From Acorus gramineus (taxonomy: Eukaryota; Streptophyta; Magnoliopsida; Acorales; Acoraceae), in the NCBI GenBank assembly GCA_030737835.1, contig CM060857.1, positions 16,689,496 through 16,753,495 of the forward strand: a stretch of DNA of 64,000 bases. Reading direction: 5' to 3'. This document shows, in pieces, positions 13,801 to 26,681 of this stretch (positions are counted from its first letter, which is position 1; every line of letters begins with the position of its first letter). The notes under the pieces are model-generated. The model ran no database searches, was not told the origin of the DNA, and worked only from the letters and a program-made list of their open reading frames with translations. The translations under genes and the position numbers were made by a program.

Positions 13801-16800
13801 GTCAACCCTTCAAATGCCCAACAACGAACATCATCTCAAGCTAGTAAATCCAGAACTTAATTTTTGAATTAGGGATTATCAATGGTTGATTATCTAAATC
13901 CACACATATATATTAAATATGGAGTCATCATGAATATGATCCTCTAAGATCACCATAATATACCCTGAACAAAGTCCTAACAAATTGTGTAGGGATAATG
14001 ACGGCAGATCCAGTAAATCCCAACAATAACACATAATTTATCACCTAGAATTTGGATCATGTCTCATCCGTCCGATGGGAGAAGGATCCCCGGAAGATTC
14101 TAGGGTTTGATCGGAAAGCCCTATAAATAGGGATGAGAAATTCTTTTTACAATAAACTTAGTTTTACTAGTAATTTGAGTGTTAGAGGGATTTTTGCAGG
14201 TCACCCCCAATCTTGTGTTTAACGATGTTCGAGGAGGAGGAGCGCACGCGATCCCAAGGAAGCTGGATGAATCTTGACTACCCGAATCCGGTTAGTCTTT
14301 TTTTGCGCCTCCAATGTATTTAAAAAAAAAAAATCAAAATATAGCACGAATCTGTCAGTATGGCATGAGTTTTTTAGTCAAGGCCCAATACAGGGCGTTC
14401 GACTCGAGGTCCATTCAAAATTCGTGGGTCAGAGAGTTGGTCCGATGGCCTTTAGGATTCATGTTGGGCCAAACGTGCACGAGGCTGATGATGGAGCCCA
14501 CCCAATTCATGGCGGAAGGGTTTGTATCAGGGGACGTGCCTTTGTGTGGTTTGGGTTATCTGCTTGTTTTTTCATGTTTATATCTTGTTTGATTTTTATT
14601 GTAAGATTATTACATCATTATAATTAAAATAAAATATTTGTAAATATATTACATTATGAATAAGTTCATGTGTGATGAATAGACATATTTCATATGATGA
14701 ATTTAATGATGTTTGATTGATCAAAACATAAAACAAGCATAAAAAAACAAAAACGGAGGATCCATTCTCGTGTCTCTAGACGATGAAAAGTGAAAAAAAG
14801 TGAGGATTTCCTTTCTTTCATTCAAAAATCCAAATTCAATAAGACATAAATATATTTTTAGAAATTGAATTTTTTATTAGAAAAATACATAAATATATTT
14901 TGAATTAGTTTGGGGGAGACTCCAAATTCCAAAAGAGAGGAGGAAAAAAAAAATGAATAACCGCATGTTAGATGCTTTTAGCCTAAAGTGAGATCTCATA
15001 TAGTCTTGCATAATAATTGTGACCATTTTTTTTGTCTTTCACATTATAATTTGATTTGGAATGTTGTGGTAGTTTTATAATATTGATCTATTTATATGTT
15101 CATGATAAATCTATAATATTTATTTGTTCTTCATAAGTTTTGAATCCCAAGGAATGATTATGTACATATGTGATTTTTTTTTAACAAATTACACAAAAGT
15201 ACAACGCCAAAATTACTTGAATACAAGCCCTTATTTGATAGTAGTGTTGGGAAATGAATTTGAATTAGATATGAATATTCATGTAAAAAAAAATCCATAA
15301 TAATTATCCGTTCAAGATGACCACTTCTTTTTTTGGTAAGAATGCTGAAAGCCACCTTAATGAATCCAACCATGATATGCTCAACAAGAGAATATAGTTT
15401 CCCATCAGTTTTGATACCATCAGAATCCTATGGGATGTGCCTGTGACTTTGAGAGATGCACGAGGTCTTTCAAAAGATGAACAGAATTCTAGTAATAATG
15501 CATAGAAGAGACAAAATAGGATACATATGTGGTGTGAGAGAACAGCACGAGGAGGTCATATCATTCTCCATCAATTTTTCTCCTCGAATTGGTGATCACA
15601 AGTGAAAGCTGTTTTGGATTGCCTTCTTTGATAATGAAGTAGTGGGATTGAATATTGTTCTTGACCAAACAAAACTTCCACAACTACTTAAAAAAGAAAA
15701 CTTAAATGTGTTTACTTTGCTTGTACAAGACAGTATGAAGAGGGGGGCTAGCTGTTCTTATCGGCCCCTTTCAATTTTCAAACATTGTCATGATTCAGTG
15801 GCTTGTTTTTTTATCCACATCTATAGCAAATTCCAACCACCCACCCACCATTCATGTTGACAATTCCATATGAAGTCATCCAACTCATGCTGCCTGAAAC
15901 TCTTTCAAGTCTCAAATTTTATTAAAAATTGACCATTCTGTCTAACATATATATATATATATATATAACTACACATCCAAAATAAGTCCAAAGATAAAAA
16001 GATTTCTGCATGAAAGAAAAAAAAGACAAATCAAAATAAATTAAAAACCAATATATTATTAGAGAACATTAATCAATCCATTTTTACTCTACTATTGAAT
16101 TTTAAATCCGATGCCAATACAATGAACGTGCTAATCTCTTATACACGGTCATACTCTTCTGAAAACCGGCGAAAGTTAACCAACACATGGCATGAAAGGC
16201 TTTATAAATTTTTAATTTTTCTTGATTAATTCTTCTCTCTTTTTTTTTGTTGAGATTTTTGTAAGTAAACGTTGAACATATATTGCCTTCGTTATTTTTT
16301 ATTTTATTTGGTAAAATGCCAAGCATGATAACATGTACTTTGATTTGTTTTTGGTGATTCAAAAATGTAAAATCTCCACCATCAACATATATAATGAGTC
16401 CATTTTACAGTCTTATATAACTTGTTAGAAATTTTTGTATATATCCTAAATTGATTCATGCAATTGGTTGAAGTAAATAATTCATCATTTATAAAAAAAA
16501 AAAAACATACCTCTCGGTATATAGGGTTTACTAAATTCAAAAAATAAAAAAGATGGAAACTACTGTATATGAGGCTTAAAAAGAAAAAAACTGTATCTAA
16601 CCAAATTCAGAGAGGCAGGAAGCCAACGATGAAACCACACTATAAAACAACACACGGACCTGACATAAATTGAGTGCGTGTGTGTATATGTGTGTATACT
16701 TGTCTCTTTACATAGAAAAAAATTATCCCTTTTAAAAGCAATAAAGACTAACTCTCTTCTTTGATGGAAAAGATAATATTCCCTTCCACACAAGAGAACA

Positions 16801-17680
16801 TAGACAAGGAACCAAAGACAATGACTCCTTTTTGAGTGCACATATGCTCACAACTTCATGTTGCAAGAAATAGAAAATAAAAAATGTTAGGGATATTAGT
16901 TCCAAATTCTTATCAATCTGTAGAGTGTTGTTCCAAACAGTTTTTTTCTATATGTATTTTGGAAATTTATAAAAGACGCATTTTGACAAAAAAACAAAAT
17001 TATCAATTCAAATGAATTAAATTTGTACATTTTTATATAAATAAATTCATGCAGCATAATATACCTAGGTTAATATAATTTAACTAGGTTGATATATATA
17101 ATTTGATGGAGACTACAGAAAAAACTATAGGAATAACTGAGAGGAGTTTATTAGCATTGGATGGCCAGAGAAAAAAAACCATTAGCCACAAAGGAATCTT
17201 GGGTGTATGTTATGTGTTTGTGTCTTATATAAATCAAAGCAAGAGAATTGGAATAACCGGCTCCATTACTCAGAATCTTATACCTATTGAGATGTATATC
17301 GATCGTTCACTTTTATAATTATTCTAACATGCAATCCATAGAGAACAAAGCAAACACATACAATTAATTGTTCTTATATCACCCACAATAGGAGATGAAA
17401 TGTATTGATCAGCCCTCAAAAGAATTTTTTCTATTCTAACCTTATCCATTATGACAAAAGTTGATGTGGTTAGTGGCACGTTTAATTTATTGATTGTAAT
17501 AAATAAACAAAAATTTGATTTGATGGGCATCCATGGAAGCTCCAATTGATATTATCAAATAATACAAATTAATGTTTGTCATGCTTATTAAGTTCAAACA
17601 ATTCTGACTCAGATCATATCATATCCACATCGAGTTGATGGAATAAATGGATGGCAATCAAGTCATAGTATACTGATTAA
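7838..17680. other. Gene-free AT-rich interval
   Basis: Nothing coding is supported here. A 25-bp direct repeat (8565-8589 and 8601-8625) and two CACGTG sites (10354-10359, and within 10504-10514) are the only clear small structures. The segment 13960-14300 has a 'ccctataaataggg' box followed by a GC-richer stretch and could be an old LTR or promoter fragment, but nothing pairs with it in the window. A (TA)n tract lies near 15949-15966. Confidence 0.55.
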
Positions 17681-17914
17681 GGCTACGTTTGGTTGCACTA
17701 TTGCAAAAATAATTTTAAACAAAAGCTGAGTTTAAAATTGATTTTGTAAAAAACTATCTCTTCACAGTTTCTAAAAAATTCAGGTTTTGATATTTTTTTA
17801 TAAAAATCGGTCTTCAACTTTTGACCTCAATTTTTTTTATTTGAAAACATGTTTCAATAAAGTAAATTCTTGTATATCCAAAAACTGTCTAACCCCGTTT
17901 TCCGAACGGGACTT
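17681..17914. mobile_element. Small MITE candidate with GTTTGG-type ends
   Basis: The left end reads ggctacgtttgg after 'attaa'. The right end reads 'ccgaacgggac' before 'ttaaat'. The reverse complement of the right end (gtcccgttcgg) resembles the left end at 8 or 9 of 12 positions. TAA/TTAA flanks suggest a Tourist-like insertion. It is about 235 bp and non-coding. Confidence 0.35.
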
Positions 17915-19379
17915 AAATGAGTTAATTCAGTGTGCATGAATAAAATAACTCAGTGTCTTCTTCTAACAAGTAACATCAAATTGTCCCATATAAAATAATG
18001 AATATCATGACAAGTCTCAATGTTGAGCTTGTAACAGTAACTAAATTGGTATTTCTTTATAGATGTGTCTATATCTTTTTTGGGTTTAGGTGAGTTGACA
18101 CAAAGGTTGCATATCTTGGAATATAAAAGGTTGAGGTGATGTTTAATTTGTTATGGATGCAACCATGTGAAAAAGGTGTGTTAGTACAAAAAATAAAAAA
18201 TGGGGAGGCCAGTTCTTGTGTTGATCACCCACTTGTAAGAGAACATTGAGAGATTTCATGAAGTGGATGAGCTGGGAATCTGAGCCCACTTTGGGTCCCA
18301 AATTGTTCACTCTTTTCGAGTCTCAAATGGCATTGTATATATAGGTGATCAGTCAAACAGCATGTATTCTTTGTTGCCCACCCACTTCATCATAAAATGA
18401 TGCGCAGATGCTTTGAAAGAAATCCATTATAAAGTTTGAGGTAGTGACAAAAAAGGGAGTGTTACATCGCATATAGACAACCATTTCATGTGGCGGGCAC
18501 TTTAGTTTACTAGCTCGTGTTCTAGAAATTTGGGTTTGGATTATAGTAAAATATACAAGTCTTAATTACATGCATTCAGGATTTTTGGGTTGACAGTGGG
18601 TTGATTCTGAGATTTTGTTAAAAGTGGCCATTAAAAGAATTGTTGCTTTTCAGTTGTGCTCGTGTTAGTCTGACTTTTCAGGATGGTGTGGTGTGAGTCA
18701 GATTGACAAAAAGTTTTTGCAATTGTGTTACATTTTAAATATTTTTATTTATGTAGTATTCTTAATCTCTTTGGTTTTAAATATATATCGAGAGAGAAAA
18801 TTATTTAGAGCTTAATCTCTTTGGTTGAGCTGTGATTTGTGAGTTATCCTTGAATGAGGATGGAGTTTTAGAAAAATAATATTAATTAATTTGGGATATA
18901 GTTCTGTCCTAAAACCAATAAAAATGTTTCTAGTTATAAAAAAAAACTTAAAGTTTGGCTTTTTAAAAAAGTCCTAAAAAACATCAAAACTTTATTCAAA
19001 ACTGCTTTTTAGTTTAATCATTTTTTTTTCATACATGTTTCAGTACACTGCCGAGATTAAAAAAAAAAAAAATGGTGGAATATTTTCTTATACAAGACGC
19101 ACCCAAATTTGATCACTTTGAGTAAAGATGATATTACTTTGGTGTAATGTTTTTGGCATGGATGTACTTTTTTTTTAATGTTATACTGAAATAGTAATGA
19201 AATCATCGAATGTAATATATATATTATTTTATAAAAAACATAAAAATATGTAAATTTAATTCATACAAGCGCAATTCATTTTTTATGCAAGAATGTTTTT
19301 AATCAATTAAAAATATAATTTGATAAAATATTAAAACATGTACTGGAATGCAAAAATGACTAGGTGCGTTTGGTTGCGT

Positions 19380-19777
19380 GAGAGCATCTCCAATGATAAT
19401 GTTAACTAACATTTTAGTATCATATTTTATATAACATATAAAAATATTATTCTAATAAAAATGTTAAAAGGGAGCTAAATGTGAGTCGCACGTGTCAGGT
19501 ATTATCTTTCATACTAACTGTAGCTAGTGTTTTAACTAGTTAAATGTGAGCCCCACGCGATAGTTTTCCTTAAAAAAATAATAAAAAATGCATTTGAAAG
19601 ATTGAGTGGGTGGAGAGGTGGGGCCCACTATTGGTTTGGCTAATTTATTTAGCTAGTCTATTGGAGCAATAATAACCAACTAAATAAGGATGTAGTAAAT
19701 GAGTGTATAGTTAAGGTATAAAGTGCTGACATGACATTTAACATCTTGTTTAGCTAACATATACATTGGAGATACCC
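19380..19777. mobile_element. Mutator-like MITE with 'gcatctccaatg' termini
   Basis: The left end is gagagcatctccaatg. The right end in reverse complement is gggtatctccaatg, with 'tgttagct'-like similarity continuing inward. Flanking 9-mers tggttgcgt (19371-19379) and tgattgcat (19778-19786) match at 7 of 9 positions; both differences are G-to-A. The 398-bp element is non-coding and contains a cacgtg site near 19488. Confidence 0.55.
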
Positions 19778-19786
19778 TGATTGCAT

Positions 19787-22489
19787 AACTTTTATTTTAC
19801 ATATTTCAGATAAATAATATTCAGAAGCTGTTAAATTTGGGGGAGCGAGTTTCCAGCAAATCAGTTTTAAAATCTAAATTCCTTTGTATCAGTTATGTAA
19901 CTGTGCAACCAATAAGTGTGATATATTTTTTTTAAAGTGAGTTTGAATGACTCTACCCAAATAGTTCGGGTTTGAATTGTAGAAGTTACTGGCTTCTGAT
20001 TTGTTCGTATATATTAGATCAAAGTTTGGACAGTTTGACAATAAAGAAGGGCTGAACATAAATATCTGTCTATATCATTTGAGGAGACTAAAGTTCAAGT
20101 GATGTGATTAAAAGGAGATTTTTTCGTTGGACAAATTTATTTAATGTGGCAAGTAGGACGAATGAGGAGGCAAATTAACAAATTAATTACAAGATCCAAT
20201 TCGTCAAAGGCACAAAAAGATTAGGCTATGCATTTTCATGGTTGACTTCATTAATTTTTCACTTGAAAAGCTCATTAAACGAATTAAAAAAATAAATAAA
20301 ATTTGAGACAGTGTTAGCTAGGAACAATAGAAAGGTGTGTGCATATTGAAATTGAAAACACTATAAAATGAATAGGGAAATCAAACAATATTATGAAATT
20401 TAGATTCTTGATAAAATATAGTCTAAATCTATACAAAATAAAAGAGAATTCCTTTTCCCAATTAACCCATCACACCACCCTTCTTATATGGGGATCGGGT
20501 TAGGTCCAACAGGCGTTGAACAATTTGATTGTCCAATGCATTTCTTACCGTTCAATTTTAATACACAACTCCTATAAGTGCAACTCCAATCTCATTTTAT
20601 ATCTCTAAATTTGAAGGGTGATGTGCTCCAACCATACTTCATACCCATCTCTCAATTTGGAGATTTGGATTTGACTTTTCAAATTTAAAAGCCACCTCCA
20701 AACTATCTTTTTCATTTTTTACTTTACACACTAATTAATTTAACATAATGTATATTTAGATCTGTTAATTTATTTTTAATAAAAGTACTATAGTTGGAAA
20801 GATCTCATTGAGACTTCCAAAAAGATATTATTTTAAAATTGATTTTTATATAAATCCTCATATGTTTGATTATTCAAAAGTTATTTGATTTTTTAATAAA
20901 AAAATTATTAATTTTAAAATAACTCCAAAATCATTTAATATTAGACTCATTTTAAATATTTTAATGAGATCTTTTCAATTGTATAATTTTTATATAAATT
21001 GATTAATAATAATAATAATAATATTTATTAATGAATTTTTATATAACATTATATAATTTTAAAAATGATAAGAAAAAATAAAAGATGATGATCGGAATAC
21101 AACACCTTTTAAAAATAAATTTTCTTTAAATATAAAAAATTTATTTTATTTAAAATCTTATTTTTCACATCATACGTGGTTGTGTTTTTAAAGAGACCCT
21201 GGGCCTACAACTGGATTCCATTGAATTATTATATATACTTGAATGTCGACACAACTGGATTCCATTGAATTATTATATATACTTGAATGTCGACAAAATT
21301 TTTGATATAAAAGCTAAACACATTGAGTGTGATCCGGTGATCTACCCACATCAACATCTCTCAGATCGTGGGCCCAGCCGGCATGAGTGCATGTGTGGTT
21401 AAAATTCATCATGCTACACAAGGTACATATGTGCTCTGAATTTTTTTTAAATATTTGAATAACTTATTTCGATTTCATATATTAGAAAGCTAAAATAATA
21501 TGAATCGGCGGTCCATCATTCACACCACATAGAGATTTTTGACATGTATTTGAGACAATAATGACATAATATATTTAAAATAAATAGTTTAATTATAGTT
21601 CTTATTTTTATATCGAATATATATAATTTAATGTATTGAACAGAACAATAATTGATAAATGTATGTAACATACAAACTTTAAGCTTTAGAATCATGACTT
21701 AAACCTCAGACGATCATACCCCTCAAAAAGTCATGGGAAAGCCTTGAAGCATGGGGCATCTGCATCATATCAAGTTCTCTAATTTTTTAAGCAATTGATG
21801 TGTAATGATAAGATTGATTTCATCGAAAGCCAACATGCATGCATGACATCTTCAATTCATTTCTGTCATACCAGCTTTTATAACATTTTCTTACAGGGGT
21901 CCCAGACGAAACAATGTGCCATTACGGATGTGCATGAACCATGAACCCCACTTCCTCTTTTGTTTTGTTTTTTTTTTTAATCTAGCAATGGGTATGATTG
22001 TTTGTATGTAAATACATGGATACCCTTATTCTTATTAAATTATAATATTTAAATTCAAATTTTAATGATCAATGCTTAACAATCTCTAGTCTAATTTACA
22101 TATCATATAAAGATAATACAATAGCTATACACACACACATAATAATTTTGCAAATATAAGTGAGATCAGTAAAATTTTAGAATGGATACATGGACAGATA
22201 TATCTTCACGAATTCAAATATCTTATACGAATATTTTTGGATAAATGACACACTAATTTATACGATGTACATCAGCAATAGCGTAAATTTAAAGGTTTGA
22301 AGGCCCTCTTTAGGTCAACTATGCATGCAATTGAACGTTGATCATTCAGCTTATGGTTTTGGGAGACCAATAGTACGTATAAATAGGTGGGCGCTACTGA
22401 AGAATCCCCACCGTTCAGATCATCTTTTACGGGTACGATGAATCTGAAGCATCGTCCTCTGCGTGCTGTCCACCTATTCACCAATAATA
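19787..22489. other. Gene-free interval with a 44-bp tandem duplication
   Basis: No gene is supported. The exact 44-bp duplication at 21207-21294 is listed separately. The rest is AT-rich unique-looking sequence with an (ATA)n tract near 21006-21023. Confidence 0.55.
21207..21294. repeat. Exact 44-bp tandem duplication
   Basis: Positions 21207-21250 and 21251-21294 are identical, both running from 'acaactggattcc' to 'gaatgtcgac'. Identity over 44 bp in non-coding DNA indicates a recent duplication. Confidence 0.95.
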
Positions 22490-23356
22490 ATGAGAGGAAA
22501 ATCTTCTTTTAACTCCTTCAAATTTTTTTAAAATCATAAAAAGTTCATTTAAAATTAGAAAATCATCCTAGGTCCCCATAAAGTATATATGATTAACGAA
22601 TTCAGTCCTCTGATCAAGAGTATATTGAAATAAGTTATCAGAAACTTATTAAAATTTCATTCAGTCTCTACAAATTTTATTAAATCAGATTTAATTCTTT
22701 TATAAGTCAAAAATATCCCCGTCATTTTTCAACATCCACATCTTTTAAAATGTCATGCTCATCTGTAAAAAAAATATCGATCAAACCTAATTTGATCTAT
22801 AAAATTGAGTCATTTTTCAACATTTTCACCTCCTTAATCTCATTATAGAGACTGAACAAAAAAAATTATAGCTTCATCAACTTCATTACAAAATCAGTAG
22901 AGAAAACAATTTAAAAACCCAATCAAAATTCTATAATACACTCTTAACTCAAAATTACTAGCAATAAATAGCACAACACCTTGATTATAAAACTATAATT
23001 TGTTTAATAAAATTTAAATAAATCAGTATATATTTTTAGATAATTACATGGATTTTTTTGAATTTTAAGAAGATTTCAGGGAGTAAAGACGATTTTTAAA
23101 TTTCACAGGGATTTTTTTCGATTTTCATAAGTTTTCAAGGAGTTATATCGATTTTTTTCAACAAAGAAAATAAAATTTAAAAAGGTATAACAATAATTTA
23201 CAATACATAGTTAGGGTTAACCACACATTTGGTTAGTTATAAAGGCTAAAATGAATATTATTTAATAAGATAGGGACATGGGGGAATTTATTAATTTTAC
23301 AGGGATTTTTCCTGATTTTCATAAGTTTCTAGGGAGCTAGATCTATTTTTCCCTAA
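22490..23356. repeat. Degenerate relatives of the long-TIR MITE family
   Basis: Around 23040-23160 and 23280-23345 the unit 'ttttcataagttt' followed by 'agggag' and a 'gattttt' recurs three times. A similar unit in the opposite sense lies near 22493-22550. The pattern resembles the subterminal units of the neighbouring element at 23366-23901. I read it as an older relative, but cannot draw its ends. Confidence 0.35.
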
Positions 23357-23365
23357 TAATTAATA

Positions 23366-23901
23366 GGGAAAAATCCATATAACCCCCCATAAACTTATTG
23401 AAATTCATATATCCCCCCGATTTTTCTTAAAATCCATATAACCCCCTGAAAACATCTAGTAAATCTAAATAACCATCTGAAAAAAATTTACGTTTACAGA
23501 TGATGAATAATTTCTGAATATTATGTTTGGCTAACCATGGTAGATAACACAATATATAAAAAAAACATACAATGCGTTAAAAATGTGAATTTTTTTCTAT
23601 AAATAACGATTTTACCATTCCGAATAGAGTTTTATAATATATCTAGAGAGGGTAAAATCGATATTTTATAAGATTTTTTGCATTTTTACCCTATTGTAGT
23701 GTTTTTTTAGTGTATCGTGTTTTCAGTCAGGGTTAACTAAATGAAATCTGCGCAAAATATTCATCATCTATTAACAAAATTTTTATTCAGGGGGTTATTT
23801 GGATTTACTATGTGTTTTCAAGGGGTTATATGGATTGAAAGAAAAGGCAGGGGGTTATATGGATTTTAGTCAATTTCCAGGGGGTTTTATGGATTTTTCC
23901 C
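23366..23901. mobile_element. Mutator-like MITE with long TIRs and 9-bp TSD
   Basis: The 536-bp element starts gggaaaaatcc and ends ggatttttccc, flanked by identical 9-mers taattaata (23357-23365 and 23902-23910). The arms stay similar for roughly 150-190 bp and are built from repeated 'tccatataaccccc' units. Long TIRs plus a 9-bp target duplication are the hallmark of Mutator-like elements. There is no transposase, so it is non-autonomous. Relatives lie at 1-297, 53351-53713 and, as a fragment, 25424-25512. Confidence 0.8.
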
Positions 23902-23942
23902 TAATTAATAAAGCCATTACATGGGAAATCGACAACTTTTCG

Positions 23943-25423
23943 GTGGCGTTTAGCGTAGTGGAATGCGGATTTTAAGTACTGATTAATAAGTGCAGAAAGA
24001 GGTTATGTTGATAATCTTGAAGGAGTTTAGATGAAAAAATGTTTGGTTCAGTATAAAATATTATGCAGTTATTTAGATAACTGTGTTTGGTTGATCACTT
24101 AACATATGTGTTTATTAGAATGATATTTTGGTCAATTTTATAAGTGGTGAATGTTTGGTTGAAAACCTAAAAACATGATATTAAAGATTATTGCTTTTTT
24201 CCATGAAATACATCAATCACTAATGCCCTATGTAAAACAATGAAATATTTTTATGGATACCTACACGTGAAAATAAATAGTTTTGTGTTAAATCTGTCGC
24301 AATTTCGTGGATATCGTGTTTATTTTTTTCATTAAAAATATTTATTTATTTCATAAAATGCATATCCAATTAATATAGAGAGTGAACAATTGAATTCCAT
24401 ATGGAAGCCTATACATATTCACTTATGATCTGGATTGAAATAACTAAATAGAATAAGAAGCAGTTCATAACATTCATGAATATTCCACTAAGAAACATAA
24501 CATCCATTTCCATTGAGAACACCAAAAACATCAATCACAGAACATCAATCAATGTAATCAAAACCATCACATAACCCCCATTTAGCACCACCCCACACAT
24601 GTAAAACCCCCAAAATTAACACATACTAAGCACAAACCACAAAACCTCTTCAAAACAACAAGACATCAATTAGAAACAATAAAACCTCTCCATTAATACC
24701 GCCTTCAACCTTCAAAACAATCTTTCATTGCAGATTAAAAACCGGATTAAAAACCTTTGATCCCAATTTCACATTTCATACGATTTTCTAAAGAAAATGA
24801 CATCGAAAATCTCATTGGACTCCGATCTCGACATCGGGAGTCGAGACCTCCTCTGAAACCCTTAACCCAAGTCAATTCTCCTCCATGAGCAGCACCACCC
24901 AATCTTCGTCTCCTCCACCCTCTCCTATCCCCTACCACCACCTCCAATGGTGGCGACGAACACCTCAACCCCCACCACCTTCCGCCGATTCCCCAAACAA
25001 AGATAATGCACCACCGCCAACATTACCTCCTTGCTAGGGTTTTGCTATGGTTTCGTGAGGACTCCCTCCGCTCAACGGGAGAGAAGGTCGGCGATTAGGG
25101 TTTCATGTGTTTCTTTGGCAGAGGCGCAAAGAAATGGGTGAGGAGAGAGAGGAACTCGAAAATGGGGGTTATATACCATTTGTAAATAAAACAAAGTAGT
25201 AGGGGTAGGTTGGTATTTTCATGTCGGGGGTTCAATAGGTGTAATGCGAAGGCAGAAAAATAAGTAACCGTGAAGAAGCTGAAAAATTCAGGGGTTTATC
25301 ATCGAAAAGAGGATAATTTTATGTACTTAATTGGGTCTCAACCAAACATTGATGTAACACATAAGTGTTGAATAACTCACTTTCAGTCTAACAAGCGTTG
25401 TGAACAAAACACCACCACAGGGT
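23943..25423. mobile_element. TIR element carrying a promoter-like segment
   Basis: The left end contains ggtggcgttt. The right end read on the minus strand contains ggtggtgttttgttcac, and both arms later carry 'atgtttggttg/cag'. The element may belong to the hAT group, but this is not settled. The interior from about 25190 down to 24750 (minus strand) has a TATA motif (25168-25176), two telo-box motifs AAACCCTA (25096-25103 and 25035-25042) and GC-rich leader-like DNA. The whole block is flanked by a 129-bp direct repeat (23814-23942, 25424-25553), which is far too long to be a target duplication. Confidence 0.45.
24747..25190 (-). promoter_or_regulatory. Gene-like promoter and leader inside a TIR element
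   Basis: Read on the minus strand, a TATA motif (25168-25176) is followed by C/T-rich leader sequence, two AAACCCTA telo-boxes and GC-richer DNA with an open frame of 73 codons (24747-24968). Telo-boxes are common in promoters of plant genes for translation and growth. The frame matches no family I know. The most economical reading is a captured gene 5' end carried by the transposon; it may be inert. Confidence 0.35.
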
Positions 25424-25553
25424 TTTTTTCAAGGGGTTATATGGAATTTAAGAAAAAGAAAGGGGTTATATGGATTTCAGTCAGATTACAGGGGGTGTTA
25501 TGGATTTTTCCCAAATTAATAAAGCCATTACATGGGAAATGGACAAATTTTCG

Positions 25554-26450
25554 TGGAGCCGATAAAATAGGGCAAGGTAGATGTACTAATAAAATACCGT
25601 GCGTGTCAATAAAAATCAACCGTACCCCTAAAATTAAATGGATAAATTAATCCATATTTTCTTTTCTTGGTTTTTGAATTCATGTCCGTCACCCATGGGT
25701 TATTTTTTTCGTCTATAATATTTTTTGATTTTTTTTAGTCTTTCAAACGGTTGAAAATTTATTTTTAAATCCCAAATGTTACCCAAAATGTCTCTGAATA
25801 AATTTTTTTAGTATATATTATTAACACTCCAAATGTTAATAGACGGTGATGGACACAATAACGAATACAAAAGTATGATAATTTTTATTTTATAAAAATA
25901 TATACATTTATCTTCTGTTTTGATAAAAAATTAAGTTATTACGAAGTTTATGACTATTCTAATATAAAATAAAGATAAATTGATTTTTTTATTTGATTGT
26001 GTTTTGAATTATTCTTGTTAAAAAACATAATAATAAAATTTTTATTATTTAGATAAAATATGAATAAGATGTGGATAATAATTTATAAAATATTTAAAAA
26101 AAGTGATAGTTGATTTATAAGAATGATAACAATTAATTTAATAATGAATGTACATATTTTTTTTTTTAAATTAAATAACTTATAATAATTTAATTCTATG
26201 AATTTGACCGAAATCTATACAAAATATGACATACGAATTCGGATTTATTCCGGCATTCCAATCATCTATCAATTCTCACTTTATTCCGAGTGTTATCGTC
26301 GATTGATTAGAACAGGAACAGTGATTTTGTGTGTAACTAAAAACTCTATTTGAATGATTACATCCCCACCAAAAATGTTGGCCAAAGCCTGCACGCATCA
26401 CGTGAATGCGTTGACCGCTGAGGATCTCCGATCCACGATGCCCCGTTGAG
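25554..26450. other. Gene-free interval
   Basis: The DNA is AT-rich with T and A runs. I see no open frame with recognisable sequence and no element boundaries. Confidence 0.55.
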
Positions 26451-26673
26451 TTTTTTATATATAAAAAAAAAGGTTTCAATCCTTATTTTATTCTTATATC
26501 GTTACCCCCATTTCTTCATATCTCACTCCCTTCACCTGGTCATTCCCGGGTGTGGTAATAAAGAGCCGCTCCGAACCCCCCAAAAAGAAGATATTTATTT
26601 CTTTCGGGAAAACGACAAATGACGAAGTTGACCCTTAAACAAGTGCGACTGAGACAAGATAAGCACAGGGTAA

Positions 26674-26681
26674 TGACGTCA
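26674..26681. promoter_or_regulatory. TGACGTCA palindrome upstream of the WAV3-like gene
   Basis: A full 8-bp TGACGTCA palindrome lies about 590 bp upstream of the start codon at 27269, within unusually GC-richer DNA. Plant bZIP proteins of the TGA and related groups bind this core. Function here is inferred from sequence only. Confidence 0.3.

Noticed and set aside
13960-14300. Possible solo LTR or retroelement promoter
   Set aside because: A TATA-like 'cctataaatagg' and a GC-rich tail are suggestive, but no partner LTR, primer site or target duplication could be found.
14274-14627. 117- and 92-codon overlapping frames
   Set aside because: They are two frames of the same DNA with no family similarity.
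647-17545. Many open frames of 60-120 codons on both strands
   Set aside because: They are AT-rich low-complexity translations, lack recognisable motifs and do not line up as exons; chance frames in AT-rich DNA explain them.
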